Source: Pseudomonas sp. R4-35-07
GTDB taxonomy: Bacteria > Pseudomonadota > Gammaproteobacteria > Pseudomonadales > Pseudomonadaceae
Assembly (NCBI RefSeq): GCF_003852235.1
Contig: NZ_CP027732.1
Coordinates: 5,394,001 to 5,458,000, forward strand
Direction: 5' to 3'
DNA length: 64,000 nt
Positions 1-9,592 of the stretch are shown one piece after another. The notes beneath the pieces were generated by a model. That model worked only from the letters and a program-made list of their open reading frames with translations, was not told the DNA's origin and did not search any database. Each line of letters begins with the position of its first letter. Position 1 is the stretch's first letter. The position numbers and the translations under genes are program-made.

Positions 1-1246
1 AGAACACGACGGCTCCTATAAACAGCAGGAAGGCCTGCGTTACCACGCCCGCGACCTGGCGCTGGTACGCGCACGCCAGGAAGACATCCCGATTGTGCTC
101 GGCTCGGCCACGCCTTCCCTGGAAAGCCTGCATAACGCCTACACCGGCCGGTATGGCCTGCTACGCCTGAATGAGCGCGCAGGTGGCGCCAAACAGCCGC
201 GTTTCCTGCGCCTGGATGTAAAAAGCCGTCCGCTGGACAGCGGTATTTCCGGCCCGATGCAGCAAGCCATCGGCCAGACTCTCGCCGCCGGCCAGCAAGT
301 GTTGGTGTTCCTCAATCGCCGTGGCTTTGCGCCGACGCTGTTGTGCCATGACTGTGGCTGGATGTCCGAATGCGAACGCTGCGATGCGCGCATGACCGTG
401 CACCAGCGCTACGGCGAATTGCGCTGCCATCACTGCGGCCATGTCGAGCCGGTGCCGCGCCACTGCCCGCAATGCGGCAAGGTCGACCTGCGCCCGGTCG
501 GCGCGGGCACCGAGCGCGCCGAAGAGCGCCTGGGCATTCTGTTCCCGGATTACCCGGTACTGCGGGTGGACCGCGACAGCACCTCGCGCAAAGACGCGAT
601 GAACCAATTGTTCGCCACCATCCAGAAAGGCCAGCCGTGCATTCTGGTTGGCACGCAAATGCTCGCCAAAGGGCATCACTTCCCACGGGTGACCCTGGTG
701 TCGATCCTGGATGCCGACGGTGGTTTATTCTCCGGCGACTTCCGCGCCAGCGAGCGCATGGCGCAGTTGATCGTGCAGGTCGCCGGCCGCGCCGGGCGCG
801 CCGAAGAGCCGGGCCGGGTGATTATCCAGACACACCTGGCCGACCACCCACTGCTGATTCAACTGACCGAGCAAGGTTACTTTGCCTTCGCCGAGCAGGC
901 ATTGAGCGAACGCCGCGCCGCCGGGCTGCCGCCGTTTTCGCACCTGGCACTGCTGCGCGCCGAGGCGCATAAACCGGGCCAGGCCGAAGCCTTTCTCGAC
1001 GAGGCCTGCAGCGCCGCCGAACGTTTGCTCGCCGAACTGGGTCTGAGCGGCATCGAACTGCTCGGCCCGGTGCCCGCACCGATGGAGCGCCGCGCCGGGC
1101 GCTATCGCGCGCAGTTACTCTTGCAGGCAACGTCCCGCGCACCGCTGCATCGGCTATTAAGTAGCTGGTTGCTTGCCCTGGAGCAAATGCCCAGCGGCCG
1201 GCAAGTGCGATGGTCGCTGGATGTAGACCCGGTAGATTTGTATTAA
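1..1246 (+). CDS. priA: Primosomal replication-restart helicase PriA, C-terminal part
   Basis: PriA is a 3'-to-5' superfamily 2 helicase that recognises stalled forks and starts primosome assembly. Only the C-terminal part is here: the frame is open from base 2 with no start, and the first residues (EHDGSYKQQEGLRYHARD) belong to the segment just after the DEAH-type Walker B motif. Next come the helicase motif GSATPS and the PriA zinc region with paired cysteines (CHDC, CERC, CHHC, CPQC, about positions 349-478). Helicase motifs V and VI follow, with GTQM and QVAGRAGR near 650 and 777. The gene ends with TAA. Its neighbour argS is in the same order as in other pseudomonads. Confidence 0.97.
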   Translation, partial: EHDGSYKQQEGLRYHARDLALVRARQEDIPIVLGSATPSLESLHNAYTGRYGLLRLNERAGGAKQPRFLRLDVKSRPLDSGISGPMQQAIGQTLAAGQQVLVFLNRRGFAPTLLCHDCGWMSECERCDARMTVHQRYGELRCHHCGHVEPVPRHCPQCGKVDLRPVGAGTERAEERLGILFPDYPVLRVDRDSTSRKDAMNQLFATIQKGQPCILVGTQMLAKGHHFPRVTLVSILDADGGLFSGDFRASERMAQLIVQVAGRAGRAEEPGRVIIQTHLADHPLLIQLTEQGYFAFAEQALSERRAAGLPPFSHLALLRAEAHKPGQAEAFLDEACSAAERLLAELGLSGIELLGPVPAPMERRAGRYRAQLLLQATSRAPLHRLLSSWLLALEQMPSGRQVRWSLDVDPVDLY

Positions 1247-1252
1247 GCCGTT

Positions 1253-1357
1253 CCCTGTAGGAGCGAGCTTGCTCGCGAAAAACGTTAACGATAACGCGGT
1301 ATCCTGATTTCACGCGGCGCCCTCGGGTTTTTCGCGAGCAAGCTCGCTCCTACAGGG
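1253..1357. repeat. REP pair (GAGCGAGCTTGCTCGC family)
   Basis: Two perfect 30-base inverted arms (1253-1282 and 1328-1357) are separated by 45 bases. Each arm carries GAGCGAGCTTGCTCGCGAA, itself a small palindrome. This arrangement of two facing REPs is the REPIN form known from P. fluorescens. It fills most of the gap between priA and argS and could form a large cruciform or mRNA hairpin. No transposase (RAYT) gene lies nearby. Confidence 0.85.
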
Positions 1358-1483
1358 AGGCACAACGCCCTTAAACAGCTCCACAGGTCTGGAACGGTTG
1401 GCAAGCCCGCCCTCGCCACGGATAATGCCCAGTTTTTCCACCTGCGCATCGCGCGCCGCCGCTTGCGGTCGAAAGAGAACACC

Positions 1484-3220
1484 ATGAAAGACACCATTCG
1501 CCAGCTGATCCAGCAAGCCCTCACCCAACTCGTCAACGAAGGTGTGTTGCCTGAAGGCCTGTCGCCGGCGATCCAAGTGGAGAACACTCGCGACAAGACC
1601 CACGGCGACTTCGCCAGCAACATCGCGATGATGCTGTCCAAGCCCGCGGGCATGAAACCCCGCGACCTGGCGGAAAAAATCATCGCGGCGCTGCCGGCCG
1701 ACGCCAGTGTCACCAAGGCCGAAATCGCCGGCCCAGGCTTTATCAACTTCTTCCAGAACACCCAGGCCCTGGCGTCGCGCCTGGATGCCGCCCTGGCCGA
1801 TGCCAGCATCGGCGCACGCAAAGCCGGCGACAGCCAGCGCGTGGTCATCGACCTGTCGGCACCGAACCTGGCCAAGGAAATGCACGTTGGCCACCTGCGC
1901 TCGACCATCATTGGCGACGGCGTGGCGCGGGTACTGGAATTTCTCGGCGACACCGTGATCCGCCAGAATCACGTGGGCGACTGGGGCACCCAGTTCGGCA
2001 TGCTGATGGCGTACCTGCAGGAAAACCCGATCACCAGCAACGAACTGGCCGACCTGGAAAACTTCTACCGCGCCGCCAAGAAGCGCTTCGACGAATCCGC
2101 CGAGTTCGCCGACCGCGCGCGCAGCCTGGTGGTCAAGCTGCAAGCGGGCGACAAGGAATGCCTGGAACTGTGGGGTCGTTTCCGCGATATCTCGCTGTCC
2201 CACTGCCAGGAAATCTACGAACTGCTCAACGTCAAGCTGACCATGGCCGACGTGATGGGCGAAAGCGCCTACAACGATGACCTGATCAACGTGGTCAACG
2301 ACCTCAAGGCCGCAGGCCTGCTGGTCGAGAGCAACGGCGCGCAGTGCGTGTTCCTTGAAGAATTCAAGACCGCCGAGGGCGAACCGCTGCCGGTGATCAT
2401 CGTCAAGGCCGATGGTGGCTATCTCTACGCCACCACCGACCTGGCCGCCGTGCGCTACCGCAGCGGCGTGCTCAAGGCCGACCGCGCGCTGTATTTCGTC
2501 GACCAGCGCCAGGCCCTGCATTTCCAGCAGGTGTTCGAAGTGGCGCGCCGCGCCGGCTTCGTCACTCACCCGATGCACATGGAACACATGGGCTTCGGCA
2601 CTATGAACGGCGCCGATGGCCGCCCGTTCAAGACCCGTGACGGCGGCACCGTGAAGCTGATCGACCTGCTGACCGAAGCCCAGGAACGCGCCTACAGCCT
2701 GGTGAAGGAAAAGAACCCTGAGCTGGCCGAGGCCGACCTGCGCAACATCGCCCGCGTGGTAGGCATTGGCGCGGTGAAATACGCCGACCTGTCCAAGCAT
2801 CGCACCAGCGACTACAGCTTCAACTTCGACCTGATGCTCAACTTCGAAGGCAATACCGCACCGTACCTGCTGTACGCCTACACCCGCGTGGCCGGTGTAT
2901 TCCGCAAACTGGGCAAGGACTTCAGCGAAGTCGAAGGCCAGATCGTGCTGGACGCACCCCAGGAGCAGGAACTGGCCGCCAAGCTCGCGCAGTTCGGCGA
3001 AGTGCTCAACAGCGTCGGCGAGAAAGGCACGCCGCATATCCTCTGCACCTACCTGTACGAAGTGGCCGGCCTGTTCTCCAGCTTCTACGAGAATTGCCCG
3101 ATCCTCAGCGCCGACGATGAAGCCCAGAAGCACAGTCGCCTGCGCCTCGCCGCATTGGCTGGACGGACCCTCAAGCAAGGCCTGGAGCTGCTGGGCCTGG
3201 AAACTCTGGAGCGCATGTAA
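1484..3220 (+). CDS. argS: Arginyl-tRNA synthetase
   Basis: The enzyme charges tRNA-Arg with arginine using ATP in the cytoplasm. It is 578 aa, the usual length for the bacterial class Ia enzyme. The N-terminal additional domain is followed by the HIGH motif as HVGH (residues 134-137). The canonical KMSK is replaced by a degenerate loop around FKTRDGG, as is common in ArgRS, and the C-terminal anticodon-binding domain ends in [20 protein letters not shown]. The ATG at 1484 is preferred over an in-frame TTG at 1463, because [13 protein letters not shown] is the family N-terminus and AAAGAGA sits upstream. It is probably co-transcribed with the next gene. Confidence 0.97.
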   Translation: MKDTIRQLIQQALTQLVNEGVLPEGLSPAIQVENTRDKTHGDFASNIAMMLSKPAGMKPRDLAEKIIAALPADASVTKAEIAGPGFINFFQNTQALASRLDAALADASIGARKAGDSQRVVIDLSAPNLAKEMHVGHLRSTIIGDGVARVLEFLGDTVIRQNHVGDWGTQFGMLMAYLQENPITSNELADLENFYRAAKKRFDESAEFADRARSLVVKLQAGDKECLELWGRFRDISLSHCQEIYELLNVKLTMADVMGESAYNDDLINVVNDLKAAGLLVESNGAQCVFLEEFKTAEGEPLPVIIVKADGGYLYATTDLAAVRYRSGVLKADRALYFVDQRQALHFQQVFEVARRAGFVTHPMHMEHMGFGTMNGADGRPFKTRDGGTVKLIDLLTEAQERAYSLVKEKNPELAEADLRNIARVVGIGAVKYADLSKHRTSDYSFNFDLMLNFEGNTAPYLLYAYTRVAGVFRKLGKDFSEVEGQIVLDAPQEQELAAKLAQFGEVLNSVGEKGTPHILCTYLYEVAGLFSSFYENCPILSADDEAQKHSRLRLAALAGRTLKQGLELLGLETLERM

Positions 3221-3221
3221 G

Positions 3222-3923
3222 TTGGCCGCCAAGAAAAAACCTGCACCCAAGCGCGGCGCCAGCCGCTATCAGGCCCCGGCCAAGCAGCCGATTCCGGGTT
3301 GGCTGTGGATGGCCATCGGCCTCACGGTCGGCGCATTCGTGGTATTTCTGATGAAGCTGGAGCCCGGCCAGGGCGATGACGTCAAGCGCGTCAAACAGGA
3401 GCAGCAGAAAGCCACGAAGATCGCCGAGGCCAACAAGACCGCACCAAGCCCCACGGCGCCGGTGAAGCCCAAGTACGATTTCTACACACTGCTGCCGGAA
3501 TCGGAAGTGATCGTGCCGCCCGACGCCGTGCCGGAGAAAACCCTGCCGACGCCGCAAGTGCCGACCACGCCGGTGACGCCTGCGGAAGCGGCGAAAATCG
3601 ACACGGCGCGCGCCCAGGCGGCATTGGCAGGTATCACCCCGCCGCCGGCACCTCCAGTGGCAGAGACCAAGGCCGCACCGGTGACCAAGTTCTTCCTGCA
3701 AGCGGGCTCGTTCCCGAAACAGGCGGATGCCGATCGTGTGCGGGCGCAGATCATTCTGCTGGGTCAGGCGGTGACGGTGGAATCCGGCACGGTGAAGGAC
3801 GCGACCTGGTATCGCGTGCTGGTAGGCCCGTTCAGCAACCGCGAGCAGTTGACCGTGGCGCAGAAACAATTGGCCGGCGCAGGGTTTAGCAACCTGCTGT
3901 TACAACAGCGCCAGAGCCGCTGA
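3222..3923 (+). CDS. SPOR-domain membrane protein (FtsN-like)
   Basis: A 233-aa bitopic inner-membrane protein: basic N-terminus ([11 protein letters not shown]), one membrane span at about residues 27-44, a Pro/Ala/Thr-rich periplasmic linker, and a C-terminal SPOR domain from about 154 to 229 (KFFLQAGSF, then [11 protein letters not shown]). SPOR domains bind denuded glycan at the septum, so a role in cell division or cell-wall remodelling is likely, though FtsN identity is not proven. The start is a TTG at 3222, one base after the argS stop. GGAG at 3208-3211 inside the argS end serves as ribosome binding site, which suggests translational coupling. Confidence 0.85.
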   Translation: MAAKKKPAPKRGASRYQAPAKQPIPGWLWMAIGLTVGAFVVFLMKLEPGQGDDVKRVKQEQQKATKIAEANKTAPSPTAPVKPKYDFYTLLPESEVIVPPDAVPEKTLPTPQVPTTPVTPAEAAKIDTARAQAALAGITPPPAPPVAETKAAPVTKFFLQAGSFPKQADADRVRAQIILLGQAVTVESGTVKDATWYRVLVGPFSNREQLTVAQKQLAGAGFSNLLLQQRQSR

Positions 3924-3934
3924 TCATCCCTCAT

Positions 3935-4041
3935 GATCGTTCCCACGCTCCGCGTGGGAATGCAGCCGTGACGCTCCGCGTCACAAGAGAAGACGCAGAG
4001 CGTCAATTGCGGCATTACCACGCAGAGCGTGGGAACGATCA
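3935..4041. repeat. REPIN-like palindrome (GATCGTTCCCACGC family)
   Basis: Inverted outer arms TGATCGTTCCCACGCTCCGC and GCAGAGCGTGGGAACGATCA enclose inner GACGCTCCGCGTC-type arms. It lies between the SPOR-protein gene and hslV. Related copies occur at 11928, 35932 (half), 41696 and 63494 in this window. Confidence 0.85.
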
Positions 4042-4147
4042 GTCCACCACTCATCCCTGCGACCGTCCTACGGTTGAAATCCCCTCCGCCACCCCCATAT
4101 CAGTTTCCATCAGGGCATTTTCGCCCCGCTGCGTGGAGACTCTCCCC

Positions 4148-4678
4148 TTGACCACCATCGTTTCAGTACGTCGCCACGGCAAAGTCGTCATGGGCGGCGA
4201 CGGCCAGGTTTCCCTGGGTAATACCGTGATGAAAGGCAACGCCAAGAAAGTGCGTCGCCTGTACCACGGCCAGGTGCTCGCCGGGTTCGCAGGCGCGACC
4301 GCCGACGCCTTCACCCTGTTCGAGCGTTTCGAAGGCCAGCTTGAAAAGCACCAGGGCCACTTGGTGCGCGCCGCCGTCGAACTCGCCAAGGAGTGGCGCA
4401 CCGACCGCTCCCTCAGCCGTCTTGAAGCTATGCTGGCGGTCGCCAACAAAGACGCGTCCTTGATCATCACCGGCAACGGCGATGTGGTTGAACCTGAACA
4501 CGGCCTGATCGCCATGGGTTCGGGCGGCGGCTATGCACAGGCCGCGGCCAGCGCGCTGTTGAAGAAAACCGATCTGTCGGCGCGTGAAATCGTCGAGACC
4601 GCGCTGGGTATCGCCGGTGATATCTGCGTGTTCACCAACCACAACCAGACCATTGAGGAGCAGGACCTCGCCGAGTAA
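4148..4678 (+). CDS. hslV: ATP-dependent protease peptidase subunit HslV
   Basis: HslV is the proteasome-related threonine peptidase that forms two stacked hexamers and degrades proteins unfolded by HslU. The 176-aa product begins M-TTIVSVRR; after Met removal Thr1 is the nucleophile, and [15 protein letters not shown] is the conserved early segment. The start is TTG at 4148. GGAG at 4135-4138 lies 9 bases before it, and no ATG gives the conserved Thr1 N-terminus. hslU follows 37 bases later, so the two form a heat-shock protease operon. Confidence 0.96.
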   Translation: MTTIVSVRRHGKVVMGGDGQVSLGNTVMKGNAKKVRRLYHGQVLAGFAGATADAFTLFERFEGQLEKHQGHLVRAAVELAKEWRTDRSLSRLEAMLAVANKDASLIITGNGDVVEPEHGLIAMGSGGGYAQAAASALLKKTDLSAREIVETALGIAGDICVFTNHNQTIEEQDLAE

Positions 4679-4715
4679 GCCGTAGGCTTATTCCCGCTTG
4701 AGGCCGCCAAACACT

Positions 4716-6053
4716 ATGTCCATGACTCCCCGCGAAATCGTCCATGAACTCAATCGCCATATCATCGGCCAGGACGATGCCAAGCGCGCCGTTGCCATTG
4801 CGCTGCGTAACCGCTGGCGCCGGATGCAACTGCCCGAAGAGTTGCGCGTTGAAGTAACGCCAAAGAACATCCTGATGATCGGCCCGACCGGTGTTGGTAA
4901 AACCGAGATCGCCCGGCGTCTGGCCAAGTTGGCCAATGCACCGTTCATCAAGGTCGAAGCCACCAAGTTCACCGAAGTGGGCTATGTGGGCCGCGACGTC
5001 GAATCGATCATTCGCGACCTGGCCGACGCCGCCTTGAAAATGCTGCGCGAGCAGGAAGTGACCAAGGTCAGCCACCGCGCCGAAGACGCCGCCGAAGAAC
5101 GCATCCTCGATGCCTTGCTGCCACCGGCACGCATGGGCTTCAACGAAGATGCCGTGCCGTCGTCAGACTCCAACACCCGTCAGCTGTTTCGCAAGCGCCT
5201 GCGTGAAGGCCAGTTGGACGACAAGGAAATCGAGATTGAAGTGGCCGAGGTGTCCGGCGTCGATATTTCCGCGCCACCGGGCATGGAAGAAATGACCAGC
5301 CAGTTGCAGAACCTGTTCGCCAATATGGGCAAGGGCAAGAAGAAAAGCCGCAAGCTCAAGGTGAAGGAAGCGCTGAAACTGGTGCGCGACGAAGAAGCCG
5401 GGCGCCTGGTGAATGAGGAAGAACTCAAGGCGAAGGCCCTGGAAGCGGTCGAGCAACACGGCATTGTGTTTATCGATGAGATCGACAAAGTCGCCAAACG
5501 CGGCAACTCCGGTGGTGTCGATGTGTCTCGCGAAGGCGTACAGCGCGACCTGCTGCCGCTGATCGAGGGCTGCACGGTGAACACCAAGCTGGGCATGGTC
5601 AAGACCGACCACATCCTGTTTATCGCTTCCGGTGCGTTCCACCTGAGCAAGCCAAGCGACCTGGTGCCGGAGCTGCAAGGTCGCCTGCCGATCCGCGTGG
5701 AACTCAAGGCGCTCACTCCGGGCGACTTCGAGCGCATCCTCAGCGAGCCGCATGCGTCGTTGACCGAGCAGTATCGTGAGCTGCTGAAAACCGAGGGCCT
5801 GGGCATCGAATTCCAGGCGGACGGTATCAAGCGCCTGGCGGAGATTGCCTGGCAGGTCAACGAGAAGACCGAGAATATCGGTGCGCGGCGTCTGCACACG
5901 CTGCTTGAGCGCCTGCTTGAAGAAGTGTCGTTCAGCGCCGGGGACATGGCAGGCTTGCAGAATGGCGTGGCGATCAAGATCGATGCGGATTACGTCAACA
6001 GCCACCTGGGTGAATTGGCGCAGAACGAAGACTTGTCGCGGTATATCCTGTAA
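4716..6053 (+). CDS. hslU: ATP-dependent protease ATPase subunit HslU
   Basis: HslU is the AAA+ unfoldase partner of HslV. The product is 445 aa, the normal family length. Walker A is GPTGVGKT (residues 56-63), Walker B is VFIDEIDK, and the charged I-domain insertion ([27 protein letters not shown]) lies between them. The C-terminus ends DLSRYIL; this tail inserts into HslV. The ATG at 4716 is chosen rather than the upstream TTG at 4698, since [13 protein letters not shown] is the family N-terminus. Confidence 0.97.
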   Translation: MSMTPREIVHELNRHIIGQDDAKRAVAIALRNRWRRMQLPEELRVEVTPKNILMIGPTGVGKTEIARRLAKLANAPFIKVEATKFTEVGYVGRDVESIIRDLADAALKMLREQEVTKVSHRAEDAAEERILDALLPPARMGFNEDAVPSSDSNTRQLFRKRLREGQLDDKEIEIEVAEVSGVDISAPPGMEEMTSQLQNLFANMGKGKKKSRKLKVKEALKLVRDEEAGRLVNEEELKAKALEAVEQHGIVFIDEIDKVAKRGNSGGVDVSREGVQRDLLPLIEGCTVNTKLGMVKTDHILFIASGAFHLSKPSDLVPELQGRLPIRVELKALTPGDFERILSEPHASLTEQYRELLKTEGLGIEFQADGIKRLAEIAWQVNEKTENIGARRLHTLLERLLEEVSFSAGDMAGLQNGVAIKIDADYVNSHLGELAQNEDLSRYIL

Positions 6054-6079
6054 GCCTCACACAGAACTGCTTTGCTTAA

Positions 6080-6172
6080 AATGTGGGAGGGGGCTTGCCC
6101 CCGATTGCAGTGGGTCAGCTACAGATAAGCTGACTGATCCACCGCTATCGGGAGCAAGCCCCCTCCCACATT
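6080..6172. repeat. REPIN (GTGGGAGGGGGCTTGC family)
   Basis: The outer arms AATGTGGGAGGGGGCTTGCC and its near complement ending CCCCCTCCCACATT, with an inner CTGACTGATCC-type loop, form a long hairpin directly after hslU. It may act as an mRNA 3'-end stabiliser or weak terminator. Other copies are at 8524, 32974, 50751, 51336 and 57761, with shorter single-hairpin versions at 36759 and 49085. Confidence 0.88.
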
Positions 6173-6202
6173 GTTAAGCCGGTTTATTCAGGATTATCTC
6201 CA

Positions 6203-6580
6203 ATGTCGAAATTTCCTACTGCTGTAAACCTGCACAAAACCTCCAACACCCTCGGCCTCACCTACGGCCCCGACGAGGTTTACCAACTGCCCGCCGAATT
6301 CCTGCGCGTGCACTCACCCTCCGCCGAGGTCCAGGGCCACGGCAAACCCATCCTGCAATTCGGCAAGCTCAACGTTAAGTTGATCAAGCTGGAACCGGCC
6401 GGCCAGTACGCACTGAAATTGACCTTCGACGACGGCCATGACAGCGGGCTGTTCACCTGGGACTACCTGTATCAACTGGCCGTGCGTCAGGACGCGCTGT
6501 GGGCGGATTACCTGGCCGAACTGAAAGCTGCCGGAAAAACCCGCGACCCGAGTCAGTCGGTCGTGCGCCTGATGCTCTAG
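6203..6580 (+). CDS. DUF971 protein (gamma-butyrobetaine hydroxylase-like N-terminal domain)
   Basis: A 125-aa soluble protein of the DUF971 family: LGLTYGPDEVYQLPAEFLRV at residues 17-36 is the typical opening, and FDDGHDSGLFTWDYLYQL is the central motif. The family resembles the small N-terminal domain of gamma-butyrobetaine hydroxylase, but a free-standing function is not established. Position between hslVU and the pha cluster is conserved in Pseudomonas. A separate 8-bp inverted repeat (AGGGCATT/AATGCCCT, 6602-6636) just after the gene may be a weak terminator. Confidence 0.85.
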   Translation: MSKFPTAVNLHKTSNTLGLTYGPDEVYQLPAEFLRVHSPSAEVQGHGKPILQFGKLNVKLIKLEPAGQYALKLTFDDGHDSGLFTWDYLYQLAVRQDALWADYLAELKAAGKTRDPSQSVVRLML

Positions 6581-6678
6581 CCCAGGCTTCTTGCTCTTTA
6601 GAGGGCATTTTCTAATTTCATCTGCTTGAATGCCCTGTCTGGTGGCCAACGATTGGCCCGCTTGCGAAAAAAATTAAA

Positions 6679-6744
6679 CTCGGGTAACCAATGGAACTGG
6701 CAAGTTCCCTGCATTTGACGATGCGGTATCAACGGTCACCCGAG
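6679..6744 (+). promoter_or_regulatory. Candidate sigma-54 promoter of phaC1 inside an inverted repeat
   Basis: TGGCAAGTTCCCTGCA (6698-6713) has the GG-N10-GC spacing of a -24/-12 sigma-54 promoter and matches TGGCAC-N5-TTGCA at most key positions. It sits between facing arms CTCGGGT (6679-6685) and ACCCGAG (6738-6744). The phaC1 start is 115 bases downstream of the -12 element. RpoN dependence of PHA formation has been reported in pseudomonads, but this site is assigned by eye only. Confidence 0.4.
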
Positions 6745-6828
6745 TCGCAGTACCAGGCTGGTGTCGTGTATCGAAATGGGTGCGCAGCAATCGCCGGTAC
6801 TCGTCTTTCGGACAATGGAGCGTCGTAG

Positions 6829-8508
6829 ATGAGTAACAAGAATAACGATGACTTGAAACGCCAGGCCTCTGAAAACACCCTGGGGTTGAACCCGATCATC
6901 GCGTTACGCAAAAAGGATCTATTGGCCTCGGCGAAGATGGTGCTGACCCAAGCCATCAAGCAACCGTTACACAGCGTCAAACACGTCGCCCATTTTGGGG
7001 TGGAGCTCAAGAACGTGATGTTCGGCAAATCGGCGCTGGTGCCGGAAAGCGACGACCGCCGCTTCCACGACCCGGCCTGGAGCCAGAACCCGCTCTACAA
7101 GCGCTACCTGCAGACTTACCTGGCGTGGCGCAAGGAACTGCACGACTGGATCGGCGATAGCAATCTGTCGGAACAGGACATCAGCCGTGGCCACTTCGTG
7201 ATCAACCTGATGACCGAAGCCATGGCCCCCACCAACAGCGCAGCCAACCCGGCGGCGGTCAAACGCTTCTTTGAAACCGGTGGCAAAAGCCTGCTCGACG
7301 GCCTGTCCCACCTGGCAAAGGACATGGTGCACAACGGCGGCATGCCGAGCCAGGTCAACATGGGCGCCTTCGAAGTGGGCAAGACCCTGGGCATCACCGA
7401 CGGCGCCGTGGTGTTTCGCAATGATGTGCTGGAGCTGATCCAGTACAAGCCGATCACCGAGCAGGTGCACGAGCGCCCGCTGCTGGTGGTGCCGCCGCAG
7501 ATCAACAAATTCTATGTATTCGACCTGAGCCCGGAGAAGAGCCTGGCGCGTTTCTGCCTGCGCAATGGGCAGCAGACCTTTATCGTCAGTTGGCGCAACC
7601 CCACCAAGGCCCAGCGCGAGTGGGGCCTGTCGACTTACATCGAGGCGCTCAAGGAAGCAGTGGATGTGATCAGGGCGATTACCGGCAGCAAGGACGTGAA
7701 CATGCTGGGCGCCTGCTCCGGCGGCATCACCTGCACCGCGCTACTGGGCCACTACGCGGCGCTGGGCGAGAAGAAGGTCAACGCCCTGACCCTGCTGGTG
7801 AGTGTGCTGGACACCACGCTGGACACCCAGGTGGCGCTGTTCGTCGATGAACAGACGCTGGAAGCGGCGAAGCGCCATTCCTATCAGGCCGGCGTGCTCG
7901 AAGGCCGCGACATGGCCAAGGTATTCGCGTGGATGCGGCCCAACGACTTGATCTGGAATTACTGGGTCAACAACTACCTGCTCGGCAACGAGCCGCCGGT
8001 GTTCGACATTCTGTTCTGGAACAATGACACCACGCGCCTGCCGGCCGCGTTCCATGGCGACCTGATCGAGCTGTTCAAGAACAACCCGCTGGTGCGCGCC
8101 AACGCGCTGGAAGTGTGCGGTACGCCCATCGACCTCAAGCAAGTCACGGCCGATATCTATTCACTGGCCGGCACCAACGACCACATCACACCCTGGCAGT
8201 CCTGCTACAAGTCGGCGCAATTGTTTGGCGGCAAGGTGGAGTTCGTGCTGTCGAGCAGCGGGCATATCCAGAGCATCCTCAACCCGCCGGGCAACCCCAA
8301 GTCCCGCTACCAGACCAGCGAGGGGCTGGCGGGCACTGCGCTGGAGTGGCAGGAAAACGCGACCAAGCATACGGATTCGTGGTGGCTGCACTGGCAGGTG
8401 TGGCAGGCGGAGCGGGCGGGTAAGTTGAAAAAAGCGCCTACGACATTAGGCAGTAAGACCTATGCTGCCGCCGAAGCGGCGCCAGGCACCTATGTACATG
8501 AGCGGTAG
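6829..8508 (+). CDS. phaC1: Class II poly(3-hydroxyalkanoate) synthase 1
   Basis: PhaC1 polymerises medium-chain (R)-3-hydroxyacyl-CoA into PHA at the granule surface. The 559-aa length is typical for class II enzymes. The lipase-like box is GACSGG with the catalytic cysteine at residue 296; the other triad members are expected in the C-terminal SLAGTNDHITPW (Asp) and SSSGHIQSILNPPGNP (His) segments, both intact. GGAG at 6817-6820 precedes the ATG. It heads the phaC1-phaZ-phaC2-phaD cluster, but a REPIN separates it from phaZ. phaC2 encodes a close paralogue. Confidence 0.98.
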   Translation: MSNKNNDDLKRQASENTLGLNPIIALRKKDLLASAKMVLTQAIKQPLHSVKHVAHFGVELKNVMFGKSALVPESDDRRFHDPAWSQNPLYKRYLQTYLAWRKELHDWIGDSNLSEQDISRGHFVINLMTEAMAPTNSAANPAAVKRFFETGGKSLLDGLSHLAKDMVHNGGMPSQVNMGAFEVGKTLGITDGAVVFRNDVLELIQYKPITEQVHERPLLVVPPQINKFYVFDLSPEKSLARFCLRNGQQTFIVSWRNPTKAQREWGLSTYIEALKEAVDVIRAITGSKDVNMLGACSGGITCTALLGHYAALGEKKVNALTLLVSVLDTTLDTQVALFVDEQTLEAAKRHSYQAGVLEGRDMAKVFAWMRPNDLIWNYWVNNYLLGNEPPVFDILFWNNDTTRLPAAFHGDLIELFKNNPLVRANALEVCGTPIDLKQVTADIYSLAGTNDHITPWQSCYKSAQLFGGKVEFVLSSSGHIQSILNPPGNPKSRYQTSEGLAGTALEWQENATKHTDSWWLHWQVWQAERAGKLKKAPTTLGSKTYAAAEAAPGTYVHER

Positions 8509-8523
8509 ATTGGAATGAGATCC

Positions 8524-8618
8524 AAATGTGGGAGGGGGCTTGCTCCCGATAGAGATGGATCAGTGTCAGGTGTGCTGACTGACACACCGCCATCGGGAGC
8601 AAGCCCCCTCCCACATTT
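8524..8618. repeat. REPIN between phaC1 and phaZ
   Basis: The outer arms AAATGTGGGAGGGGGCTTGC and GCAAGCCCCCTCCCACATTT enclose inner CTGACTGACAC-type sequence. The element occupies 95 of the 149 bases between phaC1 and phaZ, so it would sit as a large hairpin inside any polycistronic pha mRNA. Confidence 0.88.
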
Positions 8619-8657
8619 TGACCCCATTTCTCCTGTAATACTTCACAGGGCTTGAGC

Positions 8658-9503
8658 ATGCCGCAACCGTTCATCTTCCGCACTATCGACCTGGATGGCC
8701 AAGCCATCCGCACGGCGGTACGACCGGGCAAGCCGCACTTGACGCCGCTGCTGATCTTCAACGGCATCGGCGCCAACTTGGAGTTGGTGTTTCCGTTCGT
8801 GCAGGCCCTGGACCCGGACCTGGAGGTGATCGCCTTCGACGTGCCGGGCGTGGGCGGTTCCTCCACGCCCAACCGGCCCTATCGCTTCCCCGGCTTGGCC
8901 AAGCTGACGGCGCGCATGCTCGATTACCTGGACTATGGCCAGGTGAACGCGGTGGGCGTGTCGTGGGGCGGAGCGCTGGCGCAGCAGTTTGCCTATGACT
9001 ACCCGGAACGGTGCAAAAAACTGATCTTGGCGGCCACGGCGGCGGGTGCGGTGATGGTGCCGGGCAAGCCGAAAGTGTTGTGGCTGATGGCCAGCCCCAG
9101 GCGTTATATCCAGCCGTCCCACGTGGTGCGTATTGCGCCGATGATTTATGGCGGCTCGTTTCGCCGCGACGCCAAGCTGGCCGCCGAACATGCCAGCAAA
9201 GTGCGCTCGGCCGGTAAGCTGGGCTACTACTGGCAACTGTTCGCGGGGCTGGGCTGGACCAGCATTCACTGGTTGCACAAGATACGTCAGCCCACCCTGG
9301 TATTGGCCGGGGACGACGACCCGCTGATCCCGCTGATCAACATGCGCCTGCTCGCCTGGCGCATCCCCAATGCACAGCTGCACATCATCGATGACGGCCA
9401 TTTATTCCTGATCACCCGGGCGGAAGCCGTGGCGCCGATCATCATGAAGTTTCTCGAGGAAGAGCGCCTGCGCGCCGTGATACATCCGCGCCCGGCGGTG
9501 TGA
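8658..9503 (+). CDS. phaZ: Intracellular mcl-PHA depolymerase
   Basis: PhaZ releases (R)-3-hydroxyalkanoic acids from stored PHA and gives the granule its turnover. It is a 281-aa alpha/beta hydrolase. The oxyanion/cap region starts with FNGIGAN, the nucleophile elbow is GVSWGG with Ser102, the acid lies in LAGDDDPLIP and the histidine in IIDDGHLFLI, matching the Ser-Asp-His triad of the family. The ATG at 8658 is preferred to an in-frame TTG at 8652. It is placed between the two synthase genes, as usual in Pseudomonas. Confidence 0.97.
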   Translation: MPQPFIFRTIDLDGQAIRTAVRPGKPHLTPLLIFNGIGANLELVFPFVQALDPDLEVIAFDVPGVGGSSTPNRPYRFPGLAKLTARMLDYLDYGQVNAVGVSWGGALAQQFAYDYPERCKKLILAATAAGAVMVPGKPKVLWLMASPRRYIQPSHVVRIAPMIYGGSFRRDAKLAAEHASKVRSAGKLGYYWQLFAGLGWTSIHWLHKIRQPTLVLAGDDDPLIPLINMRLLAWRIPNAQLHIIDDGHLFLITRAEAVAPIIMKFLEEERLRAVIHPRPAV

Positions 9504-9592
9504 AGGATCGCACCACCGCGCAACTTGCCAGGAACCGACTATGGTTCTGAATTGGCGTGCCTCTTGATGGCTTGACGAAGGAGTGTTGGCTC

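Noticed and set aside
1310..3250. Very long open frame on the - strand opposite argS
   Set aside because: High-GC codon bias keeps the reverse frame open; argS on the + strand is certain and the product shows no family features.
6080..6172. Palindromic repeats as a CRISPR array
   Set aside because: Copies are dispersed between genes, have facing arms and no regularly spaced spacers; no cas gene is present.
6654..6671. TTGGCCCGCTTGCGAA as a sigma-54 promoter
   Set aside because: GG and GC are 7 bases apart rather than 10, so the spacing does not fit.
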